Source of the DNA: Sphingobium indicum B90A | Lineage (GTDB): Bacteria > Pseudomonadota > Alphaproteobacteria > Sphingomonadales > Sphingomonadaceae | DNA length: 64,000 bases | Assembly (NCBI RefSeq): GCF_000264945.2 | Contig: NZ_CP013070.1 | Span: 1,426,001-1,490,000 of the forward strand | Direction of reading: 5' to 3' | Shown here: positions 42,959-51,417 of the stretch, one piece after another | Layout of the letters: each line of letters starts with the position of its first letter | Position numbering within the stretch: position 1 is the stretch's first letter | Notes under the pieces: model-generated | Told to the model about the DNA's origin: nothing | The model's database searches: none | Seen by the model: only the letters and a program-made list of their open reading frames with translations | Made by a program: the position numbers and the translations under genes

Positions 42959-43123
42959 AACAGATCCACTGCCCCGGTATCGCGGGACGGATTCGAGCGG
43001 AAAGCCGGCGTTCAAGCCGAACCGTGTTCCTGCCTTCGCAGGAACACGCTGCGCTTCCACCATGCGAAACGGAACTGGAGCATCGCGCTGAGCAGGGACC
43101 GAGCCTGTCGAACGCCGCAGTGG
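42959..43123. other. Intergenic region with a strong hairpin, no gene seen
   Basis: CGTGTTCCTGC (43023-43033) pairs with GCAGGAACACG (43038-43048) around a four-base loop, in the 165 bases between rcnB and copy A4. It has no T-tract. Similar TTCCTGC/GCAGGAA sequences recur at 59820-59900. The remaining bases show no coding signal. Confidence 0.55.
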
Positions 43124-43366
43124 CTAGGCAGCGTGGACAAATTCGGAATGTCGGGAAATGGCCAATAGCAGTCATCAGTTTTCCGTCACCCCGGGCTTGA
43201 CCCGGGGTCCCGCTTTCCTTCTGAGTGCCGCGCCTCGTCCAAGGCAGCGGGACCCCGGGTCAAGCCCGGGGTGACGAATAGGGGGAGGCGTGACGAATAG
43301 GGGAACGTCCACTCCCCACTCAAATCACTCAGTCCGGCGAGTCTTGAATTTGTCCACGCTGCCTAG
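43124..43366. mobile_element. Family A element, complete copy A4 with 21-bp terminal inverted repeats
   Basis: A 243-base non-coding element with ends CTAGGCAGCGTGGACAAATT(C) at 43124-43144 and the exact complement at 43346-43366. The leader GGGAAATGGCCAATAGCAGT and the palindromic core (43184-43276) match copy A2 at 27934-28161. A short duplicated GGTGACGAATAGGGG is seen after the core (about 43270-43304). CTAG lies at both ends. It is close to the 3' end of the GGDEF-EAL gene. Confidence 0.88.
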
Positions 43367-43404
43367 TCAGCGCAAATGGCGGGATTCATTGAATGCACGA
43401 TGCC

Positions 43405-45927
43405 CTAGGCAGCGCGCGAGCGCACCGCCGCCCAGGGCCGGGGCCTTCCCATCAGGTAACCCTGGCCGATGGTGCAGCCGCGCGCGATCAGCATCTCGAC
43501 CTGCCCGGCGGTTTCGACGCCTTCGGCCACCACCTCCATGCCCAGGCTGCTGCCCAGCTTGACGATGGCGTCGACGATGACGGCGTCGCCCGCATCCTGC
43601 TCGATATTGCTGATGAAACTGCGGTCGATCTTCAGCACGTCGACCGGATATTGCTTCAAATGGCTGAGCGATGCGTAGCCGGTGCCGAAATCGTCCAGCG
43701 CGATCCGCACGCCCGCCGACGACAGGCGGTGCAGCGCCCGCTCAACCTGTTCGGCGCCCCGGCCCAGGAAAACGGTCTCCGTCACCTCGATCTCGAACTG
43801 CTGCGGCGGGACGGCGCAGCGCGCCAGATGCGCGAGGACATAGTCGGCGAAATCATGCTGAATGAAATCGGCGGCGGACGCGTTGATGGCGACCCGGCCC
43901 GGATCATGGCCTGCGCGCAGCCATCGGTCGACGTCGCGGACGACCTTCGCCAGCATCTTTTCGGTGAGCTCGACCGCCAGTTCGGCATTGTCGAAAGCCG
44001 CGGCGATGGTGTCGGGCGAATGCACGCCGGTGCGGGGATGCTCCCAACGGAGCAACGCCTCATAGCCCAAAATCCGGCCGGTCCGCATGTCCGCCTTGGG
44101 CTGGTAATAGGGGACGACCAGATCGTCCACGATAGCCTGGCGCGCCATGTGGATCATCGAACTGCGCTGCTGCGCGTCGGCGCGCAATTGCGACTGGAAC
44201 AGCGTCAGCCGCCCGCGCCCGGTGGACTTGGACGCATAGAGCGCCAGGTCCGCCGCCTTCAGCAATTCCGCCGCGTCCTCGCCATGTTCGCCGAAGACCG
44301 CGCCGCCCATGCTGATCCCATAGTCGAGCGACCGCCCATTATGGACATAGGGCACCCGCACCCCGCCCAGCAATTCGGCGCTCCACGCCGAAAGCGCCGC
44401 GCTGCTGGCCAGCGAGGGCGCAATCATGCCGAATTCGTCGCCGCCCAGCCGTCCGATCATGGCATCGGCCGGCGCGCAGGAGGCGAAACGCTGCGCAAAG
44501 CCGCAGAGCAGCGCATCGCCCGCGTCATGGCCCAGCGTGTCGTTGGTCCGCTTCAGGTCGTCGATGTCGACCAGGATGAGGCCAAAGCTCTCCCCCGTCC
44601 GCCGCGCCTGCTTCGTCATCTCCTCCAATGTCGCCTGCCACAGCGCCCGATTGGGCATGCGCGTCATCGGATCGTGCGTGGCGGCCCAGCGTATGCGTTC
44701 CTCGCTGTTCCTCTCCTCGGTCACATCCTGGAAAGTGACGATGACGCGCAGCGGCTTGCCGGAATCGGAAAAGCTGCTCCAGCCGACGCTCTTGATCCAG
44801 CGCAGGGCGCCGGTATCGGCCCTGTACACCCTCAACGTGGCCTCGAAATGCGGCGGCATGCGCTCGCTCGCGACGACGTCCAGCATTTCGGCAAGGCGCG
44901 GCCGGTCCTCCGGGTGCACCAGCCGCAATGCCAGTTCGCTGGTCGCCGGTTCGGTGTCGGACAGGCCCAGCATGGTCCGGAATTCCCGCGACCATGTCCG
45001 CGTGCCGGCGACCGCGTCGAAATCCCATATGCCCAGCCGCGCCGACTGCACCGCCAGGCGGAAGCGCTCCTCGCTGTTGGCCAGTTCGCGCTGCGCCAGC
45101 TTCTGCGCGTGAATATCCTCCAGCGTGCCGTACCAGCGCACGATCCGGCCCTTCGCGTCCCGCCGCGCCGATGCGCGGGAGCGCATCCAGCGATAGCCGC
45201 CGTCGGAAAGGCGCAGCCGGTAGTCGACATCGACGGGATCGCCGGTGCGCAGCTTTTCCGACCAGACGGCCAGCGTCCGGTCGACATCGTCGGGATGCAG
45301 CGAATCGATCCATCCCCTGCCCCGCGCGCGCGCCGGGGCGATGCCGGTCAGTTCCTGCCAGCGAGGGCCCACCTCTTCGATGTCGCCGCTCGCCGATGCC
45401 GTCCAGGGAACCTGCGGACTGAGTTCGACCGACCAGCGATAATGCTGCCGGCTTTCCGCCAGGGCGGCCGCCAATGCGTGGCGGTCAAGGTCGTGGCGCT
45501 CGTCTATGTCCTCTATCGTTCCGTACCACAGCGGCGCCTCATCGGGTTCCGCGACCAGCGTCATGCGCACGATCCCCGTCCTGGTCTCTCCGGCCAGCGT
45601 GCGCATCCGGACGGGAACGGGATCTGGCCGGGCGGAGCGCCTGGCCGCGTCGGCCAGCGCCTTCCAGTCATGCCTGTCCAGCATGGCGCGCCAGCCATTG
45701 CCGGTGATGTCGCCGGAAAAATGACGGGCGAAGAGGTCCGACATGATCTCCCGCGACAATATGCGGCCGCGACGGTCGGCGATCCAGCGAATCAGCGGCG
45801 GCGAAACGCGCTGGAAAACAGGGGAGAAGGACAGTTCGTTGCGATAGAAGAATGAATCCCATCCCAGCCCTTCCCGAGCCAGTCCGGAGGCAAATTCCCC
45901 AAATCTGCGATCAGCAAAACGGTCCAT
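43405..45927 (-). CDS. PAS-PAS-GGDEF-EAL protein (c-di-GMP turnover)
   Basis: An 840-residue cytoplasmic c-di-GMP enzyme. An N-terminal PAS-like region (about residues 40-145) is followed by two PAS domains with PAC-type ends (about 160-280 and 285-405), a GGDEF domain (about 412-575; GGDEF 495-499 intact) and an EAL domain (about 590-835; EAL 623-625, DDFGTG 745-750, Lys766 and EGVET 802-806 intact). Both synthesis and hydrolysis are therefore possible. No RxxD inhibitory site precedes GGDEF. The TAG stop at 43405-43407 lies in CTAGGCAGCG, which matches the end of the nearby family A element. A PilZ receptor is encoded at 10678. Confidence 0.95.
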   Translation of the reverse strand: MDRFADRRFGEFASGLAREGLGWDSFFYRNELSFSPVFQRVSPPLIRWIADRRGRILSREIMSDLFARHFSGDITGNGWRAMLDRHDWKALADAARRSARPDPVPVRMRTLAGETRTGIVRMTLVAEPDEAPLWYGTIEDIDERHDLDRHALAAALAESRQHYRWSVELSPQVPWTASASGDIEEVGPRWQELTGIAPARARGRGWIDSLHPDDVDRTLAVWSEKLRTGDPVDVDYRLRLSDGGYRWMRSRASARRDAKGRIVRWYGTLEDIHAQKLAQRELANSEERFRLAVQSARLGIWDFDAVAGTRTWSREFRTMLGLSDTEPATSELALRLVHPEDRPRLAEMLDVVASERMPPHFEATLRVYRADTGALRWIKSVGWSSFSDSGKPLRVIVTFQDVTEERNSEERIRWAATHDPMTRMPNRALWQATLEEMTKQARRTGESFGLILVDIDDLKRTNDTLGHDAGDALLCGFAQRFASCAPADAMIGRLGGDEFGMIAPSLASSAALSAWSAELLGGVRVPYVHNGRSLDYGISMGGAVFGEHGEDAAELLKAADLALYASKSTGRGRLTLFQSQLRADAQQRSSMIHMARQAIVDDLVVPYYQPKADMRTGRILGYEALLRWEHPRTGVHSPDTIAAAFDNAELAVELTEKMLAKVVRDVDRWLRAGHDPGRVAINASAADFIQHDFADYVLAHLARCAVPPQQFEIEVTETVFLGRGAEQVERALHRLSSAGVRIALDDFGTGYASLSHLKQYPVDVLKIDRSFISNIEQDAGDAVIVDAIVKLGSSLGMEVVAEGVETAGQVEMLIARGCTIGQGYLMGRPRPWAAVRSRAA

Positions 45928-46227
45928 CTATCGACCCTGATCCATCGCTATTTACGCAACCCATCGGAAAGCAGTAACGGAAAAAGTTAAATAAGCTTTC
46001 CAATAGCGTAGTACGTAATAAATCCATGATGACGCAAAGCCGTTCCGGGCCGGCCATGCGAAGACGTCCCTGGGCTGAATCGATATTTTGAAGATGACGA
46101 GCCGAAAATTGGCGGCTTTTCGCGATTCTTGAAGCGAAGCGCGTGACCAGCTTCAACCATTTGCAGGCCGCCAAGGCCGAATGTCGATACAGCCTGCGCC
46201 CGGCCTGTCCCCGGTGGCCATCGAGTT
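45928..46227. other. AT-rich intergenic promoter region, no gene seen
   Basis: The 300 bases between the c-di-GMP gene and bpt contain an AT-rich stretch (45945-46025, including AAAAAGTTAAATAAGCTTTCC) suited to the promoter of the c-di-GMP gene. A second copy of GAATGTCGATACAGCCT lies at 46179-46195. No open frame with a ribosome site was found. Confidence 0.55.
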
Positions 46228-47046
46228 TTATTTCCGGAAGATCGCCGCCAGTTCGCGGGGCAAGGCCGGATCGTCGCGGCTTTCCGCCTGCCGCGCCGCC
46301 TGCGCCTGCTCCTGCGGGTCGAACCGCGCCCAACCGTTGCGGCTCAGCCGTTCGAGCGGCCGATAGCGGATCTTGTACTGCATCCGCTGCGATCCCTCGA
46401 CCCAATAGCCGAGATAGACATAAGGCAGCCCCGCCTTCGCCGCGCGCAGGATGTGGTCCATGATGATGAAGTTGCCCAGCCCCTTGCGATGCTCCAGCTC
46501 CGTATCGAAGAAGCTGTAGATCATCGACAGGCCATCGCCCTGCCGGTCGGTCAGGCAGGCGCCGATCAGCCTGCCGGGGCGGCCATCCTCGCCCGGCTCG
46601 CGATATTCGACGACATGGCTTTCCACCGGGGTCTGTTCGACCATGTCGGCAAAGTCCATCTCGTCCATTTCGGTCATGCCGCCGCCGGGATGCCGGGCGC
46701 GCAGATAGCGCTGGAGCAGCGCGAACTGCTCCTCCGTCGACCAGGGCTTGCAGGCGGTGATGACCAGGTCTTCATTCTTGCGCAGCAATTTGCGCTGGGT
46801 CGCATTGGGTTCGAACTCGCCCGCGACGACGCGCACCGAAACACAGGCCGAACAGTCCGCGCAGCTAGGGCGATAGGCGACATTCTGGCTGCGGCGGAAA
46901 CCGATGCGGCCAAGGGCGTCGTTCAGTTCGGACGCGTTGTCGCCGCTGAGTTCGGTAAACACCTTCCGCTCGCTCTTGCCGGGCAGATAGGGGCAGGGGC
47001 TGGGATTAGTGACGAAAAAGCGCGGAAAGCGGAAAGGCGCACTCAC
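46228..47046 (-). CDS. bpt: Aspartate/glutamate leucyltransferase
   Basis: Bacterial N-end-rule enzyme that adds leucine to N-terminal Asp or Glu, marking proteins for ClpAP. The 272-residue GNAT-like protein has [38 protein letters not shown] (paired Cys), KVYRR-like [14 protein letters not shown] and [33 protein letters not shown]. The start is GTG at 47046. The family B repeat lies upstream in the promoter interval. Confidence 0.94.
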   Translation of the reverse strand: MSAPFRFPRFFVTNPSPCPYLPGKSERKVFTELSGDNASELNDALGRIGFRRSQNVAYRPSCADCSACVSVRVVAGEFEPNATQRKLLRKNEDLVITACKPWSTEEQFALLQRYLRARHPGGGMTEMDEMDFADMVEQTPVESHVVEYREPGEDGRPGRLIGACLTDRQGDGLSMIYSFFDTELEHRKGLGNFIIMDHILRAAKAGLPYVYLGYWVEGSQRMQYKIRYRPLERLSRNGWARFDPQEQAQAARQAESRDDPALPRELAAIFRK

Positions 47047-47204
47047 GACCGCATCTCCCCCACAGCGCTGCCCGACCCCTGATTCATGAGTCGACTATGC
47101 CGTTCGCGAGCGGCTGTGAAAAGTTTATTTACCACGAAAATTGGTTAAGCGGCAGAGAAGAGACTGGAGGTTTGCGCGATAGGCGGGAAATGGCCAGTCC
47201 AGGA

Positions 47205-47339
47205 CATTCCCCTCCCGCAGGCGGGAGGGGCTAGGGGTGGGCGCGAGCGCAGCGAGCTTCTGACCCAACCGTTGCGAATCAACGCAGATGTCGCGCCAGC
47301 CCACCCCCTAGCCCCCTCCCGCCTGCGGGAGGGGGAATG
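47205..47339. repeat. Family B inverted repeat, copy B2 (135 bp), reverse orientation to B1
   Basis: Ends CATTCCCCTCCCGCAGGCGG and CCGCCTGCGGGAGGGGGAAT are complementary, with internal GGTGGGCGCGAGCGCAGCGA. Its reverse complement aligns with B1 at 32558-32692 over the full 135 bases with a few substitutions. The leader GGGAAATGGCCAGTCCAGGA (47185-47204) is shared with family A. It lies between the bpt promoter and the ilvA 3' end. Confidence 0.9.
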
Positions 47340-47368
47340 ACGGCTTTCCACCCTTCGCCGCAAATCCG

Positions 47369-48616
47369 CTAAGCCACCTCGATCGGCGCGACCTCATATC
47401 CCACTTGACGCAGCGCCGCGATCAGCCGTTCCAGATGGGCGCCGTCCCGGGTCTCGCATTCCACGTCGAGGCTCAGGCCCTTGGCCGGCAGATTGGTGAA
47501 GATCCGCTGGTGCGACAGTTCCAGGATGTTGACCGCTTCCTGGTCGAAGATGCGCGCCACATGGAACAGCGCGCCCGGCCGGTCCTGAAGGATGATGCGC
47601 AGCCGCGCCAGCCGGCCCGATCGCGCCAGGTCGCGCAGCAGCACATTGGCCAGCAGCCGCGTATCGATATTGCCGCCCGTCAGGATCAGCCCCACGCTGC
47701 GCCCGGCGAACAGCTCCTTGTGCGTCAGCAGCGCGGCCAGGCCGGCGGCGCCCGCCCCCTCCACCACGGTCTTTTCGATCTGGAGCAACAGGCTGACCGC
47801 TTCCTCCAGATGGCGCTCGCTGACCAGCAGCACGTCGTCCGCCAGCCGCTCGACGAAGCGGCGGGTGAGTTCGCCCGGCTCCTTGACGGCAATGCCCTCC
47901 GCCAGCGTGTCGCCGTCGCAGGGCAGGTTCGCGCCCTTGATATAGTCGTACATCGACGGATAAAGCTCCGCCTGCACGCCATAGACCTTGATGTCGGGCT
48001 TCATCGCCTTGGCCGCCGTCGCCATGCCCGAAAACAGGCCGCCGCCGCCGATGGGCACGATCAGCGTGTCGATCTCCGGCGCGTCCTCCAGCATCTCCAG
48101 CGCGACCGTCCCCTGCCCGGCCATGATGTCCGGCTCGTCGAAGGGGTGGACGAAGGTCAGGCCCTGCTGCACCTCCAGTTCGCGGGCATGGGCATAGGCG
48201 TCGTCGAACTTCTCGCCGAACTGGACGACGGTCGCGCCATGGCCCTGCGTCTGGGTGACCTTCACCGTGGGCGTGGTGTTGGGCATGACGATGGTGACGG
48301 GCACGCCCAGCCGCCTGCCGTGATAGGCAAGGCCCTGCGCATGATTGCCGGCAGACGCGGCGATCACGCCCTTCCCCTTCGCCTCCTCGTCCAACTGGAG
48401 CAATCGGTTGAGCGCCCCGCGCTCCTTGTAGGCGGCGGTGAACTGGAGATTCTCGAACTTCAGATACACCTTGCAGCCGAACATGGCCGACAGCGTCTGG
48501 CTGACCAGCGTCGGCGTATGCACGACGGAACCCGAAATTCGCACCCGCGCCGCCAGTATGTCGTCGACGGAAATGGGCAGCGGCACGGCGCTCTCTATCT
48601 TGCTCAGCGTGTTCAT
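47369..48616 (-). CDS. ilvA: Threonine ammonia-lyase (threonine dehydratase), ACT-domain type
   Basis: PLP enzyme that deaminates threonine to 2-oxobutanoate, the first step to isoleucine. The 415-residue protein has the PLP Lys in FENLQFTAAYKERGALN, ASAGNHAQGLAYHGRRLGVP, the phosphate-binding IVPIGGGGLFSG, and GGNIDTRLLANVL. The C-terminal ACT-like domain (LRIILQDRPGALFHVARIFDQE) suggests allosteric control. The short single-ACT form is usually the catabolic-type sequence, though it may serve biosynthesis in this organism. Confidence 0.94.
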   Translation of the reverse strand: MNTLSKIESAVPLPISVDDILAARVRISGSVVHTPTLVSQTLSAMFGCKVYLKFENLQFTAAYKERGALNRLLQLDEEAKGKGVIAASAGNHAQGLAYHGRRLGVPVTIVMPNTTPTVKVTQTQGHGATVVQFGEKFDDAYAHARELEVQQGLTFVHPFDEPDIMAGQGTVALEMLEDAPEIDTLIVPIGGGGLFSGMATAAKAMKPDIKVYGVQAELYPSMYDYIKGANLPCDGDTLAEGIAVKEPGELTRRFVERLADDVLLVSERHLEEAVSLLLQIEKTVVEGAGAAGLAALLTHKELFAGRSVGLILTGGNIDTRLLANVLLRDLARSGRLARLRIILQDRPGALFHVARIFDQEAVNILELSHQRIFTNLPAKGLSLDVECETRDGAHLERLIAALRQVGYEVAPIEVA

Positions 48617-48714
48617 GGCGCGCCACCTAGCTTAAAATTGCGGCGGAAGGAACTGGCACTGACGGAAAACTCTGCCTATGGCTTGCGGGGCGCGCATCCA
48701 ACTGATCGAGGCAT

Positions 48715-49584
48715 ATGGCTAAAATCGCGTTTATCGGCCTGGGCGTCATGGGCGGCCCGATTGCGGGGCATCTGGCGAAGGCGGGGCATGAACTGACCGT
48801 CTACAACCGTTCCATCGGCAAGGCGAAGCGCTGGGCGGAGGCCTATGGCGGCGCGGTCGCGATCAACCCGGCCAAGGCGGCCGAGGATGCGGAGATCGTC
48901 ATCAGTTGCGTCGGCACCGACGACGATCTGAGCCAGATCACCCTGGGCCGCGACGGCGCCTTCCGCTCGATGAAGCCGGGCGGCCTCTTCATTGATCATA
49001 CCACGGTATCGGCGCGGATCGCGCGGCAATTGTTCGTGGAGGGCGAAAGCCGAGGGCTGCACTGCGTCGACGCGCCGGTGACGGGCGGTCAGGCCGGGGC
49101 GGAAAAGGCCAGCCTGGCGGTCATGTGCGGGGGCAGCGAACCGGCGGTCGCGGCGGCCCGGATCGTGATGCAGGCCTATGCGCCGCGCATCGTCCATGTC
49201 GGGAAGGCGGGCGCGGGCCAGACCGCCAAGATGGTGAACCAGATCTGCATCGCGGGCGTCGTGCAGGGCCTGGCCGAAGCGCTGCGCTTCGCGCAGGCGG
49301 CGGAACTGGACCTGGACAAGCTGTTCGACGCGATTTCGGGCGGCGCGGCGCAAAGCTGGCAGATGGACAAGCACTGGAAGACGATGGCGGCGGACAGTTT
49401 CGATTTCGGCTTCGCGGTGGATTGGATGCGCAAGGACCTGGGGCTGGCGCTGGAGGAGGCGCGGGCCAATGGCGCGACCCTGCCGGTGACGGCGCTGATC
49501 GACCAATTCTATGCCGATGTGCAGGCGATGGGCGGCCACCGGCAGGACACCAGCGCGCTCGTCCGGCGGATCACGCGGGCATGA
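48715..49584 (+). CDS. 3-hydroxyisobutyrate dehydrogenase-family oxidoreductase
   Basis: NAD(P)-dependent beta-hydroxyacid dehydrogenase of 289 residues. The Rossmann motif is AFIGLGVMGGPIAGHLAKAGHEL, the substrate-binding run DAPVTGGQAGAEKASLAVMCGG and the catalytic Lys in GAGQTAKMVNQICIAG. Members oxidise 3-hydroxyisobutyrate, tartronate semialdehyde, or gamma-hydroxybutyrate; the precise substrate cannot be set from sequence. It overlaps the following amidohydrolase gene by ATGA, hinting at a shared catabolic unit. Confidence 0.92.
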   Translation: MAKIAFIGLGVMGGPIAGHLAKAGHELTVYNRSIGKAKRWAEAYGGAVAINPAKAAEDAEIVISCVGTDDDLSQITLGRDGAFRSMKPGGLFIDHTTVSARIARQLFVEGESRGLHCVDAPVTGGQAGAEKASLAVMCGGSEPAVAAARIVMQAYAPRIVHVGKAGAGQTAKMVNQICIAGVVQGLAEALRFAQAAELDLDKLFDAISGGAAQSWQMDKHWKTMAADSFDFGFAVDWMRKDLGLALEEARANGATLPVTALIDQFYADVQAMGGHRQDTSALVRRITRA

Positions 49585-51380
49585 ACAAGGCCGGCATGAC
49601 CAGCAGCGCCGTTCGCCCTGGGCCTGGCCCAGCGACAATGCGCCCCTGCGGCAAGCTGCGCGGGAACGGCCGCGCCATCGCCCTTGCCACCCTCGCCACC
49701 GCCCTTGCCCTGGCGCTTCCCGTCCCCGCGCTCGCGTCGGGCATCATCGACAATGTGAACGGCATCGCGCTGGACGCCGACGGCCGGCTGGTGCGTTTCC
49801 GGGCGCTCACCATCGACGATGAGGGCAAGGTGGAAAGGCTGCTGCCCGACCGCTACCGGGAACCGGAGCAGCCGCGCCCCCGCAAGCGGAAGCGGAACGA
49901 ACCGGAACAGGCCCAGCCCAAGCGCCCCGACTTCAAGCTGGACGCGGGCGGCAGGACGCTTATCCCCGGCCTGATCGACGCCCATGGGCATGTGATGGGC
50001 TATGGCCTGTCGCTGATCACGCTGGACCTGTCGGACACCAAATCGCTGGCGGAGGCGCAGGCGAAGATCCGGGCCTATGCCGCCGCCAATACGGGCCGCA
50101 AATGGATCATCGGCACGGGCTGGAACCAGGAGCTTTGGGGCCTGGGCCGCTTTCCGACGGCGGCCGAACTGGATGCCGCCGTCAGCGACGTTCCGGTCTG
50201 GCTGGAACGGGTGGACGGCCATGCGGGCTGGGCCAATTCGCTGGCGATCAAGGCGGCGGCCGTCACCGCCGCGACCAGGGCGCCCGCCGGCGGGCGGATC
50301 GAAATGGCGGCGGGGAAGCCCGCCGGCGTGTTCGTCGACAAGGCGATGGAGCTGATCACCCGCGTGGTGCCGCCCCCGGCGCCCAAGGACCGCGACATCG
50401 CGCTGGAAAAGGCGCAGCAGGCGCTGCTGCGGCAGGGCATCACCGGCATTGCCGACATGGGCACCAGCATCGACGACTGGCAGGCCTTTCGCCGGTCGGC
50501 GGATCGCGGCGCGCTGCGGGTGCGGATCATGTCCTATGCCCTTGGTCTTGAGAACATGGTGCTGATCGCCGGGCCGGAACCGACGCCCTGGCTCTATGAC
50601 GATCATCTGCGCATGGGCGGGATCAAGCTGGTCCTGGACGGCGCGCTCGGATCGCGGGGGGCCTGGCTGAAGGCCGACTATGCCGATGCGCCGGGACAGC
50701 GCGGCCTGCCGATGATCCCTTCCACCCAGCTTCGCAACATCATGAGCCGGGCGGCGATGGACAATTTCCAGATCGCGGTCCACGCCATTGGCGACGCGGC
50801 CAACAGCGAAGTGCTGGACGCGGTGCAGGAACTGAGCGAAACCTACAAGGGCGACCGGCGCTGGCGCGTCGAACATGCGCAGATCGTCGACCCGGCCGAA
50901 CTGCCGCGCTTCGGCCAGTTCGGCATCGTCGCCTCCATGCAGCCGGTGCACCAGACGTCCGACTGGCGCATGGCGACGGCGCGGCTGGGCGAGGCGCGGT
51001 TGAAGGGCGCCTATGCGTGGAAGGCGATGCTGGACAATCGCGTGCCGCTCGCCTTCGGGTCGGACGTGCCGGTGGAAAGCCCCAATCCCTTCTCCGGAAT
51101 CGCCGCCGCCATAACGCGGGAGGATGCGTCGGGGCAACCGGCGGGCGGCTGGATGCCGGAACAGCGGGTTCGGTTGGAGGCGGCGCTGGACGCGTTCACC
51201 CGGACGGCGGCCTATGCGGCCTTCGCGGAAAAGCGCTTCGGCAGCCTGGCGCCGGGCCAACGGGCGGATTTCCTGCTGATCGACCGGGACATTTCCACCT
51301 CCAGCCCCGCCGAGATTCGGGGCACGCAAGTGCTGGAAACGTGGATCGGCGGCAAGCGGGTCTATGTGAAGGGGCAGTAG
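49581..51380 (+). CDS. Exported YtcJ-type amidohydrolase (amidohydrolase family 3)
   Basis: A 599-residue metal-dependent hydrolase. An N-terminal segment (about residues 30-55, ATLATALALALPVPALASG) is a signal peptide, preceded by about 30 residues that may not be translated if an inner ATG is used. The fold has GLIDAHGHVMGYG (HxH), GGIKLVLDGALGSRGAW, QIAVHAIGDAANSEVLD, RVEHAQIVDP and FGSDVPVESPNPF. A Lys/Arg/Pro-rich insertion (EQPRPRKRKRNEPEQAQPKR) sits near residue 95. YtcJ-like enzymes act on N-acylated or cyclic amide substrates; this one is undefined. Confidence 0.9.
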   Translation: MNKAGMTSSAVRPGPGPATMRPCGKLRGNGRAIALATLATALALALPVPALASGIIDNVNGIALDADGRLVRFRALTIDDEGKVERLLPDRYREPEQPRPRKRKRNEPEQAQPKRPDFKLDAGGRTLIPGLIDAHGHVMGYGLSLITLDLSDTKSLAEAQAKIRAYAAANTGRKWIIGTGWNQELWGLGRFPTAAELDAAVSDVPVWLERVDGHAGWANSLAIKAAAVTAATRAPAGGRIEMAAGKPAGVFVDKAMELITRVVPPPAPKDRDIALEKAQQALLRQGITGIADMGTSIDDWQAFRRSADRGALRVRIMSYALGLENMVLIAGPEPTPWLYDDHLRMGGIKLVLDGALGSRGAWLKADYADAPGQRGLPMIPSTQLRNIMSRAAMDNFQIAVHAIGDAANSEVLDAVQELSETYKGDRRWRVEHAQIVDPAELPRFGQFGIVASMQPVHQTSDWRMATARLGEARLKGAYAWKAMLDNRVPLAFGSDVPVESPNPFSGIAAAITREDASGQPAGGWMPEQRVRLEAALDAFTRTAAYAAFAEKRFGSLAPGQRADFLLIDRDISTSSPAEIRGTQVLETWIGGKRVYVKGQ

Positions 51381-51417
51381 AAGCGATGCGCTCCTGCGCG
51401 GCCAAGAGCACGGCGCG

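Noticed and set aside
43091..43115. Partial similarity of GGGACCGAGCCTGTCGAACG to the his-operon REP-like repeat
   Set aside because: Only a short, imperfect stretch matches and there is no partner arm; not enough to call a copy.
43393..45855. 820-codon open frame antisense to the PAS-GGDEF-EAL gene
   Set aside because: The minus-strand protein has intact catalytic motifs; the antisense product has no recognisable motif and shows antisense composition bias.
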